Source of the DNA: Streptomyces sp. NBC_00820 | GTDB lineage: Bacteria > Actinomycetota > Actinomycetes > Streptomycetales > Streptomycetaceae | Assembly (NCBI RefSeq): GCF_036347055.1 | Contig: NZ_CP108882.1 | Coordinates: 5,560,501 to 5,624,500 of the forward strand | Length of the DNA: 64,000 nucleotides | Direction of reading: 5' to 3' | Shown: positions 10,010 to 20,090 of the stretch, piece after piece | How the letters are laid out: each line of letters starts with the position of its first letter | Position numbering within the stretch: the first letter of the stretch is position 1 | Program-made: the position numbers and the translations under genes | The notes under the pieces: model-generated | Told to the model about the DNA's origin: nothing | The model's database searches: none | What the model saw: only the letters and a program-made list of their open reading frames with translations

Positions 10010-12423
10010 ATGGTGGGTGACCCCCCGATCTGCGGGTTGGACGGTCGCAGGACCGAGAGGACATGCGCGGGTCGACGACCCGGTTCGAGTCGCACATAGT
10101 TGGCCCTGCCCCAGTGATAGGACTCGCCGGTGAGCAGGTCGCGCACCGGCATCGACTCGTGCCATTCCAGGCCGAGTTGCGGCATGTCCAACGACACCGT
10201 GGCCTCCTGGGTGACGTGGGGGTCGAGGTTGACGACCACCAGAAGCGTGTTCGAACCGCTGCGTTTCGAGTAGACGATCACCTGTTCCTTGTCGGCGTGG
10301 TGGAAGTGGAGGTCGCGCAGCTGACGCAGTGCCGGGTTCTCCCGGCGGATGGTGTTGAGCCGGGTGATCAGGGGTGCGATGGTGCGGCCCTCGCGTGCGG
10401 CGGTTTCCCAGTCGCGGTGGACGAGCTGGTACTTCTCCGAGTCGAGGTAGTCCTCGCCGCCCTCGCGCTGGGGGGTGTTCTCGCAGAGTTCGTAGCCGCT
10501 GTAGATGCCCCAGGAGGGGGAGAGGGTCGCGGCGAGGACGGCGCGGATCTCGAAGGCGGGCCGGCCTCCGTGCTGGAGGTAGGCGTGCAGGATGTCGGGG
10601 GTGTTGGCGAAGAAGTTCGGCCGCATCCAGGCCGCCGCCTCACCCGACAGCTCGGTCAGGTAGTCCGTCAGCTCCTGCTTGCTGTTGCGCCAGGTGAAGT
10701 ACGTGTACGACTGCTGGAAACCGACCTGCGCCAGCGTGTGCATCATCGCCGGACGGGTGAACGCCTCCGCCAGGAAGATCACGTCCGGGTCGGCCGAGTT
10801 GACCTCACCGATCACCCGCTCCCAGAAGACCACCGGCTTGGTGTGCGGGTTGTCGACGCGGAAGATCCGCACCCCGTGCTCCATCCAGTGCCGCAGCACC
10901 CGCACGGTCTCCGCGACCAGGCCGTCCATGTCGGCGTCGAAGGCGACGGGGTAGATGTCCTGGTACTTCTTCGGCGGATTCTCCGCGTACGCGATCGAGC
11001 CGTCCGGCCGGTGATGGAACCACTCCGGGTACTTGTGCACCCAAGGGTGGTCCGGGGAGCACTGGAGGGCGAAGTCCAACGCCACCTCCAGACCCAACTC
11101 CCGCGCCCGGCCCACGAAGTGGTCGAAGTCGTCGAGCGTGCCCAGGTCGGGATGGACGGCGTCGTGACCGCCCTCGGGCGAACCGATCGCCCACGGCACA
11201 CCGACGTCGTCGGGACCCGCGGTCAGCGTGTTGTTGCGGCCCTTGCGAAACGTCGTCCCGATCGGATGCACCGGCGGCAGATAGACCACGTCGAAGCCCA
11301 TCTCCGCGATCGCCTCCAGCCGCCGGGCGGCAGTGCGGAAGGTACCGTGCGCACCCTCCGCCGCACCCTCCGAACGCGGGAAGAACTCGTACCAGGAGCC
11401 GTACAGCGCCCGCTCCCGCTCCACCAGCAGCGGCATCGGATCCGACGCCGTGACCAGCTCCCGCAGCGGATACCGGGTGAGCAGCTCGGTCACTTCCGGA
11501 GTCAGCGCCGCTGCCAGCCGCCAGGCGGCCGGACGGCTGTCGTCACGCAGGGCCGCCGCGGCCTCCCGGACGGCGCCCCGCTGCCGCTCGGGGATCCCGG
11601 CGGCCGCGCGCTCGTACAGCCGCGCGCCCTCCTCCAGGACCAGGCCGGTGTCGATGCCCGCCGGTATCTTGATCCCCGCGGTGTGCCGCCAGGTGCCGAC
11701 CGGGTCCGACCAGGCCTCCACGGTGTAGGTCCAGCGGCCGGGCTCGTCCGCGCTGACGGTGGCGCCCCAGCGGTCGGTGCCCGGGGCGAGTTCCCGCATC
11801 GGGGTCCAGGGGCCGGGGCGCCCGTCGGGGCCGCGCAGGACGACATTGGCGGCGACGGCGTCGTGTCCCTCCCGGAACACGGTGGCCGACACCTCGAACG
11901 ACTCACCGGCCACCGCTTTGGCGGGCCTGCGCCCGTGCTGGACCACGGGGCGGACGTCGAGGACGGGTATACGACCGAGAACCGGGTCCCCGGCGCGCGG
12001 CGCGGACGTCGGGCCCGTCACGTCCGTCACGCTCGCCAGGCCGGTCATGTCCGTCACGTCCGTCACCCGTGTCACCGGCGTCGCCGAGGTCACTGGCTCG
12101 GCCGGTTTGCTCGGTTCGGTAGGGGAGACCGGCGCCGTCGGCGCGGCCGGTTCGGCCCGTTTCCCCCGCGTCACCGGCGCGCCTGGCTTCACCGGCTCGC
12201 CCGGCGTCCCCTCCGTCACCGGCCCGGGATGTTTCCCCCGGGACGCCGGGCGGGCCGGTCGGGCCGGGGCCGCCTGGCGCTCCGGGGCCGTCCGGCCCCG
12301 GCCCGGTGGCGCCGCGGCGGAGTCGGCGGAGTCGGCTGTGTCGGCGGAGTCCGGCTCCGCCGGATTCCCGCTTGCCTTCCTGCTCGTGGTCGGGCGTGCT
12401 GACGAGTGGTGCGTGGCGGGCAT
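10006..12423 (-). CDS. glgE: Alpha-1,4-glucan:maltose-1-phosphate maltosyltransferase
   Basis: GlgE transfers maltosyl units from maltose-1-phosphate to the end of alpha-1,4-glucans. The GH13 core has the nucleophile Asp in [11 protein letters not shown] (about residue 520), Glu in FLAEAFTRP (about 548) and the [11 protein letters not shown] segment typical of GlgE. The 805-residue length exceeds the usual 660-680. The extra approximately 140 N-terminal residues are low complexity, with [11 protein letters not shown] runs, Pro/Gly/Glu/Lys stretches and VTDVTDM repeats. ATG 12423 has AGGAG 6 nt upstream. It is the first gene of the operon and diverges from glgP. Confidence 0.95.
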   Translation of the reverse strand: MPATHHSSARPTTSRKASGNPAEPDSADTADSADSAAAPPGRGRTAPERQAAPARPARPASRGKHPGPVTEGTPGEPVKPGAPVTRGKRAEPAAPTAPVSPTEPSKPAEPVTSATPVTRVTDVTDMTGLASVTDVTGPTSAPRAGDPVLGRIPVLDVRPVVQHGRRPAKAVAGESFEVSATVFREGHDAVAANVVLRGPDGRPGPWTPMRELAPGTDRWGATVSADEPGRWTYTVEAWSDPVGTWRHTAGIKIPAGIDTGLVLEEGARLYERAAAGIPERQRGAVREAAAALRDDSRPAAWRLAAALTPEVTELLTRYPLRELVTASDPMPLLVERERALYGSWYEFFPRSEGAAEGAHGTFRTAARRLEAIAEMGFDVVYLPPVHPIGTTFRKGRNNTLTAGPDDVGVPWAIGSPEGGHDAVHPDLGTLDDFDHFVGRARELGLEVALDFALQCSPDHPWVHKYPEWFHHRPDGSIAYAENPPKKYQDIYPVAFDADMDGLVAETVRVLRHWMEHGVRIFRVDNPHTKPVVFWERVIGEVNSADPDVIFLAEAFTRPAMMHTLAQVGFQQSYTYFTWRNSKQELTDYLTELSGEAAAWMRPNFFANTPDILHAYLQHGGRPAFEIRAVLAATLSPSWGIYSGYELCENTPQREGGEDYLDSEKYQLVHRDWETAAREGRTIAPLITRLNTIRRENPALRQLRDLHFHHADKEQVIVYSKRSGSNTLLVVVNLDPHVTQEATVSLDMPQLGLEWHESMPVRDLLTGESYHWGRANYVRLEPGRRPAHVLSVLRPSNPQIGGSPTI

Positions 12424-12876
12424 GACCGCTCCTGTCCGCGTCAACGTGGGTGTGGGCGGATGGATGTGGCGAGGTGGGTCCTGCGGCTGTGCTGGACTGC
12501 GCCTGCGGGGTCGTACCGGAGGAGCCTTCCCAAGTGATTCGGGTGGGCAATCCGGCACTTTGTTAACTACTCGCGCGTATGTCTACGTACAAGACCGGCC
12601 CCTTTTTCCGGTTTCCCGCCAACACGGCATCAACTCCCCCTCCGTGTACCCCGCGGCCGATGGCCGGGGGCGGATACCGGACAGCGTGGCCGGACCCGGC
12701 GGAGAGGGAGCGGCGGGCTCCCGGGAGGGCGCCGCGGTGCCCTGCTCCGCCCCGTCCTGACCGCTTCACCCGGATGCGTCCCCACCGACGCCCCGGTAAC
12801 CACTACCGTCGATGCTGACGACGAGACGTACAGCGCCGTGCGTCTCACCCCGCGAAAATGCGTCCGAGGTGGAAGT
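12424..12876. promoter_or_regulatory. Divergent control region between glgE and glgP
   Basis: 453 bases without a gene lie between the two divergent starts, so both promoters should be here. The most AT-rich part is near 12555-12625 and includes TTGTTAACTAC and a TACGTA palindrome. I cannot assign -35/-10 pairs with confidence. Confidence 0.5.
12823..12846 (+). promoter_or_regulatory. Inverted repeat in the glgP leader
   Basis: GAGACGTAC (12823-12831) and GTGCGTCTC (12838-12846) pair over 9 positions with one T-G wobble, ending 30 nt before the glgP start. It could be an operator or a leader RNA hairpin. Confidence 0.35.
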
Positions 12877-15495
12877 GTGAAGGCGATCCGTCGGTTCACC
12901 GTCCGTCCCGTTCTCCCCGAACCCCTCCGGCCGCTGAGCGACCTGGCGCGTAACCTGCGCTGGTCCTGGCATGCGGAGACGCGCGACCTGTTCCAGTCCG
13001 TCGATCCCGAGCACTGGGCCGCCGCCGAGGGCGACCCGGTCCGCCTGCTGGGCCGGGTGGGGCCGGCACGCCTCGCCGAACTGGCCGAGGACCGGCGGTT
13101 CCTGCGCCGGCTGGCCGCGGTCGCCGACGACCTGAACGACTATGTGACCGGCGACCGCTGGTACCAGCGCCAGGGCGACGGGCTGCCTGCGGCCGTCGCC
13201 TACTTCTCGCCCGAGTTCGGCATCACGGCCGCCCTGCCCCAGTACTCCGGCGGCCTCGGCATCCTCGCCGGCGACCATCTGAAGGCGGCCGGCGACCTCG
13301 GGGTACCGCTGATCGGGGTCGGGCTGCTGTACCGGCACGGCTACTTCCGCCAGAGCCTGTCCCGGGACGGCTGGCAGCAGGAGCACTACCCGGTGCTCGA
13401 CCCCAACGAGCTGCCCGTCACCCAGCTGAAGGAGGCCGACGGCACCCCCGCGGCGGTGTCCCTCGCGCTGCCCGGCGGCAGGGCGCTGCACGCCCGGATC
13501 TGGGTGGCGCAGGTGGGCCGGGTGCCGCTGCTGATGCTCGACTCGGACGTGGAGGAGAACGACCTCGGCGAACGCGGGGTCACCGACCGGCTCTACGGCG
13601 GCGGCAGCGAGCACCGGCTGCTGCAGGAGATGCTCCTCGGCATAGGGGGAGTGCGGGCCGTGCGGACGTACTGCCGGCTCACCGGGCACGCCGAGCCCGA
13701 GGTGTTCCACACCAACGAGGGGCACGCCGGCTTCCTCGGGCTGGAGCGGATCGCCGAGCTGTGCGAGGGCGGCCTGGACTTCGACGCGGCGCTGGAGGCC
13801 GTACGCGCCGGGACCGTGTTCACCACGCACACCCCCGTGCCGGCCGGCATCGACCGGTTCGACCGGGAGCTGGTGGCCCGGCACTTCGGGCCCGACACCG
13901 AGCTGCCGGGCATCGACGTGCGGCGGATCCTGGCACTCGGCATGGAGACGTACCCGGGCGGCGAGCCGAACCTGTTCAACATGGCCGTGATGGGGCTGCG
14001 GCTCGCCCAGCGGGCCAACGGCGTGTCGCTGCTGCACGGGCAGGTCAGCCGGGAGATGTTCGCCGGGCTGTGGCCGGGATTCGACGCCGAGGAGGTGCCG
14101 ATCACCTCCGTCACCAACGGGGTGCACGCGCCCACCTGGGTCGCGCCCGAGGTGCTGCGCCTCGGCGCCCGGCAGATCGGCGCGCACCGCGCAGAGGACG
14201 CGCTGACCGTCGGCGGCTCCGAACGCTGGGACCTGGTCGCGGACATCCCGGACCAGGAGATCTGGGAGCTGCGCCGCACCCTGCGCGAACAGCTCGTGCT
14301 GGAGGTGCGGGAGCGGCTGCGCGCCTCCTGGCGGCAGCGGGGCGCGGGGAACGCGGAGCTGGGCTGGATCGACGGCGTCCTCGACCCCGACGTGCTCACC
14401 ATCGGCTTCGCCCGGCGGGTGCCGTCGTACAAACGGCTGACGCTGATGCTCCGGGACCCCGACCGGCTGATGCGGCTGCTGCTGCACCCGGAGCGGCCGC
14501 TGCAGATCGTCGTCGCGGGCAAGGCGCACCCGGCGGACGACGGCGGAAAGCGGCTGGTGCAGGAGCTGGTGCGGTTCGCGGACGATCCGCGGGTACGGCA
14601 CCGGATCGTGTTCCTGCCCGACTACGGCATGGCGATGGCGCAGAAGCTCTACCCGGGCTGCGACATCTGGCTGAACAACCCGCTGCGTCCGCTGGAGGCC
14701 TGCGGCACCTCGGGGATGAAGGCCGCCCTCAACGGCTGTCTCAACCTCTCGGTGCTGGACGGCTGGTGGGACGAGTGGTTCCAGCCGGACTTCGGCTGGG
14801 CGATCCCGACCGCGGACGGCTCCGGCATGGACACCGACCGCCGGGACGACATCGAGGCGGGCGCCCTGTACGACCTGCTCGAACAGCGGATCACGCCGCG
14901 TTTCTACGAGCGCGGCCGGGTGGGGCTGCCCGACCGCTGGATCGAGATGGTCCGCCAGACCCTGACCCTGCTCGGCCCGAAGGTGCTGGCGGGCCGGATG
15001 GTCCGCGAGTACGTCGACCGGCTCTACACGCCCGCCGCCCAGGCCCATCGCGCGCTGACCGCGGACCCGGCCCGTGAACTGGCCGCCTGGAAGGCGCGGG
15101 TGCGGGCCGCCTGGCCCGGGGTGAGTGTCGACCATGTGGAGGCCACCGCGACGACGTCCACCGCGGAGCTCGGTACCAGCGTGGGTCTGCGGGTGCGCGT
15201 GGGGCTCGGCGACCTGACCCCGGACGACGTCGAGGTGCAGGCCGTGTCGGGCCGGGTCGACTCCGCCGACCGCATCACGGACGCCGGCACCGTCCCCCTC
15301 AAGCCGGTCGGCAACCCCGACCTGGAGGGCCGCTGGCTCTACGAGGGCCCCCTCTTCCTCGACCGCACCGGCCCCTACGGCTACACGGTCCGCATCCTTC
15401 CCTCCCACCGCCTGCTGGCCTCCGGCGCGGAACTGGGCCTGGTGGCGGCGCCGTCGGGAGAGGCGGGTCAAGGAGCGGGGGTGCTGCTGCGGTAG
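12877..15495 (+). CDS. glgP: Glycogen/alpha-glucan phosphorylase
   Basis: GlgP removes glucose units from alpha-glucan ends as glucose-1-phosphate using pyridoxal phosphate. This is an 872-residue GT35 protein of the shorter MalP-like subgroup: an N-terminal DUF3417 region (LARNLRWSWH), then YFSPEFGITAALPQYSGGLG, VFHTNEGHAGFL, FARRVPSYKR and the PLP-lysine segment EACGTSGMKAALNG near residue 610. GTG 12877 has GAGGTGG about 6 nt upstream. It diverges from the glgE operon, so synthesis and breakdown of the same polymer are controlled from one intergenic region. Confidence 0.94.
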   Translation: MKAIRRFTVRPVLPEPLRPLSDLARNLRWSWHAETRDLFQSVDPEHWAAAEGDPVRLLGRVGPARLAELAEDRRFLRRLAAVADDLNDYVTGDRWYQRQGDGLPAAVAYFSPEFGITAALPQYSGGLGILAGDHLKAAGDLGVPLIGVGLLYRHGYFRQSLSRDGWQQEHYPVLDPNELPVTQLKEADGTPAAVSLALPGGRALHARIWVAQVGRVPLLMLDSDVEENDLGERGVTDRLYGGGSEHRLLQEMLLGIGGVRAVRTYCRLTGHAEPEVFHTNEGHAGFLGLERIAELCEGGLDFDAALEAVRAGTVFTTHTPVPAGIDRFDRELVARHFGPDTELPGIDVRRILALGMETYPGGEPNLFNMAVMGLRLAQRANGVSLLHGQVSREMFAGLWPGFDAEEVPITSVTNGVHAPTWVAPEVLRLGARQIGAHRAEDALTVGGSERWDLVADIPDQEIWELRRTLREQLVLEVRERLRASWRQRGAGNAELGWIDGVLDPDVLTIGFARRVPSYKRLTLMLRDPDRLMRLLLHPERPLQIVVAGKAHPADDGGKRLVQELVRFADDPRVRHRIVFLPDYGMAMAQKLYPGCDIWLNNPLRPLEACGTSGMKAALNGCLNLSVLDGWWDEWFQPDFGWAIPTADGSGMDTDRRDDIEAGALYDLLEQRITPRFYERGRVGLPDRWIEMVRQTLTLLGPKVLAGRMVREYVDRLYTPAAQAHRALTADPARELAAWKARVRAAWPGVSVDHVEATATTSTAELGTSVGLRVRVGLGDLTPDDVEVQAVSGRVDSADRITDAGTVPLKPVGNPDLEGRWLYEGPLFLDRTGPYGYTVRILPSHRLLASGAELGLVAAPSGEAGQGAGVLLR

Positions 15496-15563
15496 GGGCG
15501 GGGGTGCTGTCGCGGTGAGGCGGTGCGGGCGGTGAGGTGGTGCTGGGCGGCCGAGGCCGGTGG

Positions 15564-16085
15564 TCAGTCCTCCCCGAGGTGCGCGGTCAGGCGCTTCAGC
15601 ACGGTGCCGCAGCGGCGCGCGTACGCGTGCTGCAGGCCCCGCGTCGCCGCTCCGCCCGCGCGGGCGTACCACTTGTGGGCGCGGCTGAAGGCGGCCACCG
15701 TCAGCCAGACCGTGCCGTCGCCGGTGCGGTCGACCACGAAGGCCTCCTCGCCGCACTCGGGGTGGCCGTCGAGAGTGCCGTAGGCCCAGCCCGCGCGGCG
15801 GTTCTCCTCGACGGTCCAGACGATGCGGCAGGGGGCTCTGACGACGCCGGCCAGGGTGACGGTGACGTCGACGTCGGGGGCCGCGCGGTCGGCGCTGCTG
15901 TCGATGCCGACGCCGAGCGCGCGGTGCATCTCCCAGGTGAGGACCGCTTCCGCGGCCCGCCGGAAGACCTCGTGGCCTTCGCCTATGCGGGTGCGGACGA
16001 ACAGGGGTCGGAAGCCGGGCGGGCAGAACGTCAGGTCACCGTGGGTCGCGCCGACCGGCTCGTAGGTGAAGGGCGCCGAGGACAT
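15564..16085 (-). CDS. DUF1990 family protein
   Basis: A 173-residue protein with the hallmark DUF1990 (SRPBCC-fold) segments: FTYEPVGAT at the start, RIGEGHEVFRRAAEAVLTWEMHRALG, and GWAYGTLDGHPECGEEAFVV, ending in SRAHKWYARAGG. No signal peptide or membrane segment is seen, so it is probably cytoplasmic. The biochemical role of the family is not known. It sits alone between glgP, which converges on it, and the terminator of the first metalloprotease. Confidence 0.85.
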   Translation of the reverse strand: MSSAPFTYEPVGATHGDLTFCPPGFRPLFVRTRIGEGHEVFRRAAEAVLTWEMHRALGVGIDSSADRAAPDVDVTVTLAGVVRAPCRIVWTVEENRRAGWAYGTLDGHPECGEEAFVVDRTGDGTVWLTVAAFSRAHKWYARAGGAATRGLQHAYARRCGTVLKRLTAHLGED

Positions 16086-16098
16086 GGGTCACAAGAGT

Positions 16099-16138
16099 AG
16101 GGCGGTACCCGAAGCAGCTTCCTGCCGGGTACCGCCCT
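16099..16138. terminator. Hairpin terminator after the first M4 protease
   Basis: A perfect 13-bp stem (AGGGCGGTACCCG with CGGGTACCGCCCT) and a 14-nt loop lie 18 nt beyond the minus-strand stop at 16157, before the DUF1990 start. Confidence 0.8.
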
Positions 16139-16156
16139 GCCACAACTACTCAGCCA

Positions 16157-17809
16157 TTAGGAGACGTTGACCGCCGACCAGGCCGCCGCCACCGCGTTGT
16201 ACTCGGCGCTGCCGGAGCCGTACAGCGCGGCCGCCGCGGACAGGGTGCCGGTGCGGGCCGACTTGTAGTTGGTGGTCGACGTGAAGTACGTCGTCAGCGC
16301 CTTGTACCAGATCTGCAGCGCCTTGGCGCGGCCGATGCCGGTGACCGTGGAGCCGTTGGAGGTCGGGGAGTTGTAGGAGACCCCGTTGATCGTCTTCGCG
16401 CCGCTGCCCTCGGACAGCAGGTAGAAGAAGTGGTTGGCGACGCCCGACGAGTAGTGCACGTCGAGGTTGCCGACGGAGGAGGACCAGGAGTCGGCGGAGC
16501 CGCCGTCCTTGCTGGGCTTGTCCATGTAGCGCAGCGGGGTGCCGTCGCCGTTGATGTTGATCTTCTCGCCGATGAGGTAGTCGCCGACGTCGGAGGAGTT
16601 CGCGGCGTAGAACTCCACGCCGGTGCCGAAGATGTCGGAGGTGGCCTCGTTCAGGCCGCCGGACTCGCCCGAGTAGTTCAGGCCGGCGGTGTTGGAGGTG
16701 ACGCCGTGGCTCATCTCGTGGCCGGCGACGTCGAGCGAGGTCAGCGGGTGGTTGTTGCCGCTGCCGTCGCCGTAGGTCATGCAGAAGCAGCTGTCGTCCC
16801 AGAACGCGTTCACGTACTGGTTGCCGTAGTGCACGCGGGAGTAGGCGCCCACTCCGTTGTTCTTGATGCCGCTGCGGCCGAAGGTGTTCTTGTAGAAGTC
16901 CCAGGTCTCCTGGGCGCCGTAGGCGGCGTCGGCGGCGGCCGTCTGGTCCGTGGTCGAGCTGGAGGCGGTGCCGGTGCCCCAGACGTCGTCCGCGTCGGTG
17001 AACAGGGTGCCGGTGGTGGAGGAACTGGTGTGCGACTTGTTGTACGTCTTGTGTCCGCCGCGCGTGCCGTCGGTCAGCTGGTAGGTCGAGCCCGACAGCG
17101 TGGTGTTCAGGCCGACCGTGCCCGAGTAGAGGGTCTTGCCGGTACCGGTCTCGATGCCCTGGTACTCGTAGAGCTTCTTGCCGGTGGCGGCGTCGGTGAT
17201 GACGTGCAGCTGGTTCGGGGTGCCGTCGTCCTGGAAGCCGCCGACGATCGTCTCGTAGGCGAGGACGGGCTTGCCGGAGCCGGCCCAGATCACCTTGCGC
17301 GCGCCGTCCGCGGCGGACTTGGCGGAACCCAGCGTCCTGGCGGCGCTCACCGCCTGCTTCTCCGCCTTGGCCGCGGTGATCTGCGGCTTGAGCGTGGCCA
17401 CCTTGATGGCCGACCTGGCCGCCTTGGTGACGCCCTCGGTGGTGCCCGACTTGGCGGTGTGGACGACGAGGTCGCCGCCGAGGACCGGCAGGCCCGCGTA
17501 GGTGCGCTCGTAGCGGGTGTGCAGGGTGCCGTCGGCGTCCTTGACGACGTCCTTGACGACCAGCTTCTCCTTGGCGCCGAGGCCTATGGTCCGGGCGGTC
17601 TCGGTCGCGCCGGACTGCGCCTTCTGGATCAGGGTGGTGCGCGCCGAGGCGGACAGGGCGGTCGGGGCGGCCGCGAGGGGCTTGGCGGCGGCGGCCGTGG
17701 GCTGGGCGGTGGCGCTGGTGGCCAGCCCGGTGGAGAGCAGGGCGCCGGCGGCGACAGCGGTGGCGATGGCCAGCGTGGTGCGCTTGTGACGCGCGTAGAG
17801 GGGGCTCAC
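16157..17809 (-). CDS. Secreted thermolysin-family (M4) neutral metalloprotease
   Basis: A 550-residue preproenzyme. The signal peptide is at about 1-36 (TTLAIATAVAAGALLSTGLA). An FTP/PepSY propeptide follows, with HTRYERTYAGLPVLGGDLVVH and FLAYET-like ending. The M4 catalytic domain has HEMSH (about residue 364) as HExxH, a downstream GGLNEATSDIFG supplying the third zinc ligand, and DVHYSSGVANHFFYLL with the catalytic His. The C-terminal M4 helical domain closes the protein. It digests extracellular protein. It is followed at 18057 by a paralogue with a near-identical core. An inverted repeat TCAGGG/CCCTGA (17914-17942) lies in its upstream region. Confidence 0.95.
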   Translation of the reverse strand: MSPLYARHKRTTLAIATAVAAGALLSTGLATSATAQPTAAAAKPLAAAPTALSASARTTLIQKAQSGATETARTIGLGAKEKLVVKDVVKDADGTLHTRYERTYAGLPVLGGDLVVHTAKSGTTEGVTKAARSAIKVATLKPQITAAKAEKQAVSAARTLGSAKSAADGARKVIWAGSGKPVLAYETIVGGFQDDGTPNQLHVITDAATGKKLYEYQGIETGTGKTLYSGTVGLNTTLSGSTYQLTDGTRGGHKTYNKSHTSSSTTGTLFTDADDVWGTGTASSSTTDQTAAADAAYGAQETWDFYKNTFGRSGIKNNGVGAYSRVHYGNQYVNAFWDDSCFCMTYGDGSGNNHPLTSLDVAGHEMSHGVTSNTAGLNYSGESGGLNEATSDIFGTGVEFYAANSSDVGDYLIGEKININGDGTPLRYMDKPSKDGGSADSWSSSVGNLDVHYSSGVANHFFYLLSEGSGAKTINGVSYNSPTSNGSTVTGIGRAKALQIWYKALTTYFTSTTNYKSARTGTLSAAAALYGSGSAEYNAVAAAWSAVNVS

Positions 17810-17993
17810 GGAAGCTCCTTCAAGTGGGGGAGACCGGTCAGCGTGGGGTTACTGGCCGGCGGGTGGGGTGGTGAAGTTGCTGTGCTACTGCGGCGGGTGG
17901 AGAGAGAGTGACATCAGGGCCGCGTACATGTCATGACCCTGAAGTGATGTTGGCCGAAAGTGAACTGTCGATGAATGTTGCGGGCCTGTGAAC

Positions 17994-18032
17994 GGGCGCC
18001 GCCCGGGGAATCGCACCTCCCGGACGGCGCCC
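17994..18032. terminator. Hairpin terminator after the second M4 protease
   Basis: GGGCGCCG (17994-18001) pairs with CGGCGCCC (18025-18032). Inner CCCGGG/CCCGG segments can extend the fold. It lies 25 nt past the minus-strand stop at 18057. Confidence 0.6.
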
Positions 18033-18056
18033 TGGTTCGGCCCCGCGACAGGCGGT

Positions 18057-20090
18057 CTACGGGAAGGTGAGGGTCCAGCCGTTGATCGTGCCGACGTCCT
18101 GCGAGGCCACGTCCTGAACCTTCAACTTCCAGGTCCCGTTGGCCGGTTCGGACGCGGCGTTCACCGTGTAGGTGTCGGTGACGTCGTCCGCCGAGTCACC
18201 GGAGCTGGAGTTCTTCAGGCGGTACGAGGCGCCCGACGGGCCGACCAGATCGACCACCAGGTCGCCACGCCACGTGTGGCTGATATTCGGCGTCACCAGA
18301 AGGTTGGCCGGCGCGTTCCCGGTCCTGCCGGAGACCGTGATCGACGAGGTGACCGCGGGCCCGTTGTCCGGGATCGAGACCGGGGTGGTGCTCGAGTACG
18401 ACGTCCCGGTGCTGCCGCCCGAGCGGGTGCCGACCCCGACGGCCGCCCAGGCGTCCTGCACCGCCTTGTACTCGGCGCTCGTGGTGCCGTACAGCTCACC
18501 GGTCGCCGCGAGCGTGCCGGTGCGGGCTGCCGCGTAGTTGGTGGTGGACGTGAACTTGGTGGTCAGCGCCCGGTACCAGATCTGCAGCGCCTTGTCCCGG
18601 CCGATGCCGGTGACCGGAAGACCGTCCTTCGTGGGCGAGTTGTAGCTGACGCCGTTGATGACCTTGGCGCCGCTGCCCTCGCTCAGCAGGTAGAAGAAGT
18701 GGTTGGCGACGCCCGAGGAGTAGTGCACGTCCAGGCCGCCGACGCTGGAGGACCAGTAGTCGGCGGAGCCGCCGTCCTTGCTGGGCTTGTCCATGTAACG
18801 CAGCGGCGTGCCGTTGCCGTTGATGTCGATCTTCTCGCCGATGAGGTAGTCACCGACGTCGGAGGAGTTCGCGGCGTAGAACTCCACACCGGTGCCGAAG
18901 ATGTCCGAAGTCGCCTCGTTCAGGCCGCCGGACTCACCGCTGTAGTTGAGGCCCGCGGTGTTGGAGGTGACACCGTGGCTCATCTCGTGGCCGGCCACGT
19001 CGAGCGAGGTCAGCGGGTCGGCGTTGCCGGAGCCGTCGCCGTACGTCATGCAGAAGCAGCTGTCGTCCCAGAACGCGTTCACGTACGAGTTGCCGTAGTG
19101 CACGCGGGAGTAGGCACCCACTCCGTTGTTCTTGATGCCGCTGCGGCCGAACGTGTTCTTGTAGAAGTCCCACGTCTCCTGGGCGCCGTAGTGGGCGTCC
19201 GCGCCCGCGGTGGCCGCGTTGGACGTGGTGCCGTTGCCCCAGGTGTCGTTGGTCTGGGAGAACAGCGTGCCGGTGCCCGAGGTGCCGTGGTTCAGGTTGT
19301 ACGTCTTGTGGCCGCCGCGCGCGCCGTCGGTGAGCGTGAAGTTCGACCCCGACTGGGTCGTCGTCAGCGTCACCTGGCCGCTGTACTCGGTGTTGCCGAT
19401 GCCGGTCTTGATGCCCTGGTACTCGAAGAGCTTCTTGCCGGTGGCGGCGTCGGTGATGACGTGCAGCTGGTTCGGGGTGCCGTCGTCCTGGAGACCGCCG
19501 ACGACCGTCTCGTAGGCGAGGACGGGCTTGCCGGAGCCGGCCCAGATCACCTTGCGCACGGTGTCCGCGGCGGACTTGGTGCCGCCAAGGGTCTTCGCCG
19601 CCGCCACGGCCTGCTTCTCGACCGCGCTCTTCGCCACGGCCGGGGTCAGGTCGGCGACCTTCAGGGTGGCGTTGTTGGCCTTGACGACCTTCTGGGTCGT
19701 GCCCGACTTGGCGGTGTCGACGACGAGGTCGCCGCCGAGGACCGGCAGGCCCGCGTAGGTGCGCTCGTAGCGGGTGTGCAGGGTGCCGTCGGCGTCCTTG
19801 ACGACGTCCTTGACGGCCAGCTGCTCCTTGGCGCCGAGGCCGATCGACCGCGCCGTGGCGGCCTTGGCGGCATCGGCGTCGCGTATCAGCTCCGCGCGCT
19901 GCGAGGCGGTGAGCTTGAGGGCCACGTGGGCCGGGTTGATCTTGCCGGCGTGCGGCGCGGCCGGGGCGGCGCTCGCGGCGCCGGACTGCACGGCGGCGGC
20001 GATCAGCGCGGCGACACCGGCCAGGGCGACGGTGGCGGTGCGGCGGTGCGTGGTGTGGGAGGTGCGTCTGCGAGAACTGCTGCTCAACAC
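18057..20090 (-). CDS. Secreted M4 metalloprotease with C-terminal P/Homo B domain
   Basis: A 677-residue paralogue of the preceding protease. It has a signal peptide (about 1-40), an FTP propeptide, the M4 domain with HEMSH (about residue 370), GGLNEATSDIFG and DVHYSSGVANHFFY, and the M4 C-terminal domain. A serine/glycine linker follows (GTRSGGSTGTSYSS), then about 115 residues of proprotein-convertase P domain: SITVSGRTGNAPANLLV, HTWRGDLVVDLVGPSG and the ending NGTWKLKVQDVA with INGWTLTF. The P domain usually aids folding or binds substrate. A 97-nt stretch of the propeptide is identical to the neighbour, suggesting gene conversion. Confidence 0.95.
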   Translation of the reverse strand: MLSSSSRRRTSHTTHRRTATVALAGVAALIAAAVQSGAASAAPAAPHAGKINPAHVALKLTASQRAELIRDADAAKAATARSIGLGAKEQLAVKDVVKDADGTLHTRYERTYAGLPVLGGDLVVDTAKSGTTQKVVKANNATLKVADLTPAVAKSAVEKQAVAAAKTLGGTKSAADTVRKVIWAGSGKPVLAYETVVGGLQDDGTPNQLHVITDAATGKKLFEYQGIKTGIGNTEYSGQVTLTTTQSGSNFTLTDGARGGHKTYNLNHGTSGTGTLFSQTNDTWGNGTTSNAATAGADAHYGAQETWDFYKNTFGRSGIKNNGVGAYSRVHYGNSYVNAFWDDSCFCMTYGDGSGNADPLTSLDVAGHEMSHGVTSNTAGLNYSGESGGLNEATSDIFGTGVEFYAANSSDVGDYLIGEKIDINGNGTPLRYMDKPSKDGGSADYWSSSVGGLDVHYSSGVANHFFYLLSEGSGAKVINGVSYNSPTKDGLPVTGIGRDKALQIWYRALTTKFTSTTNYAAARTGTLAATGELYGTTSAEYKAVQDAWAAVGVGTRSGGSTGTSYSSTTPVSIPDNGPAVTSSITVSGRTGNAPANLLVTPNISHTWRGDLVVDLVGPSGASYRLKNSSSGDSADDVTDTYTVNAASEPANGTWKLKVQDVASQDVGTINGWTLTFP

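Noticed and set aside
4214..15495. Natural-product biosynthetic cluster or carbohydrate-uptake locus
   Set aside because: All genes belong to the well-known GlgE glucan pathway; there are no transporters or tailoring enzymes.
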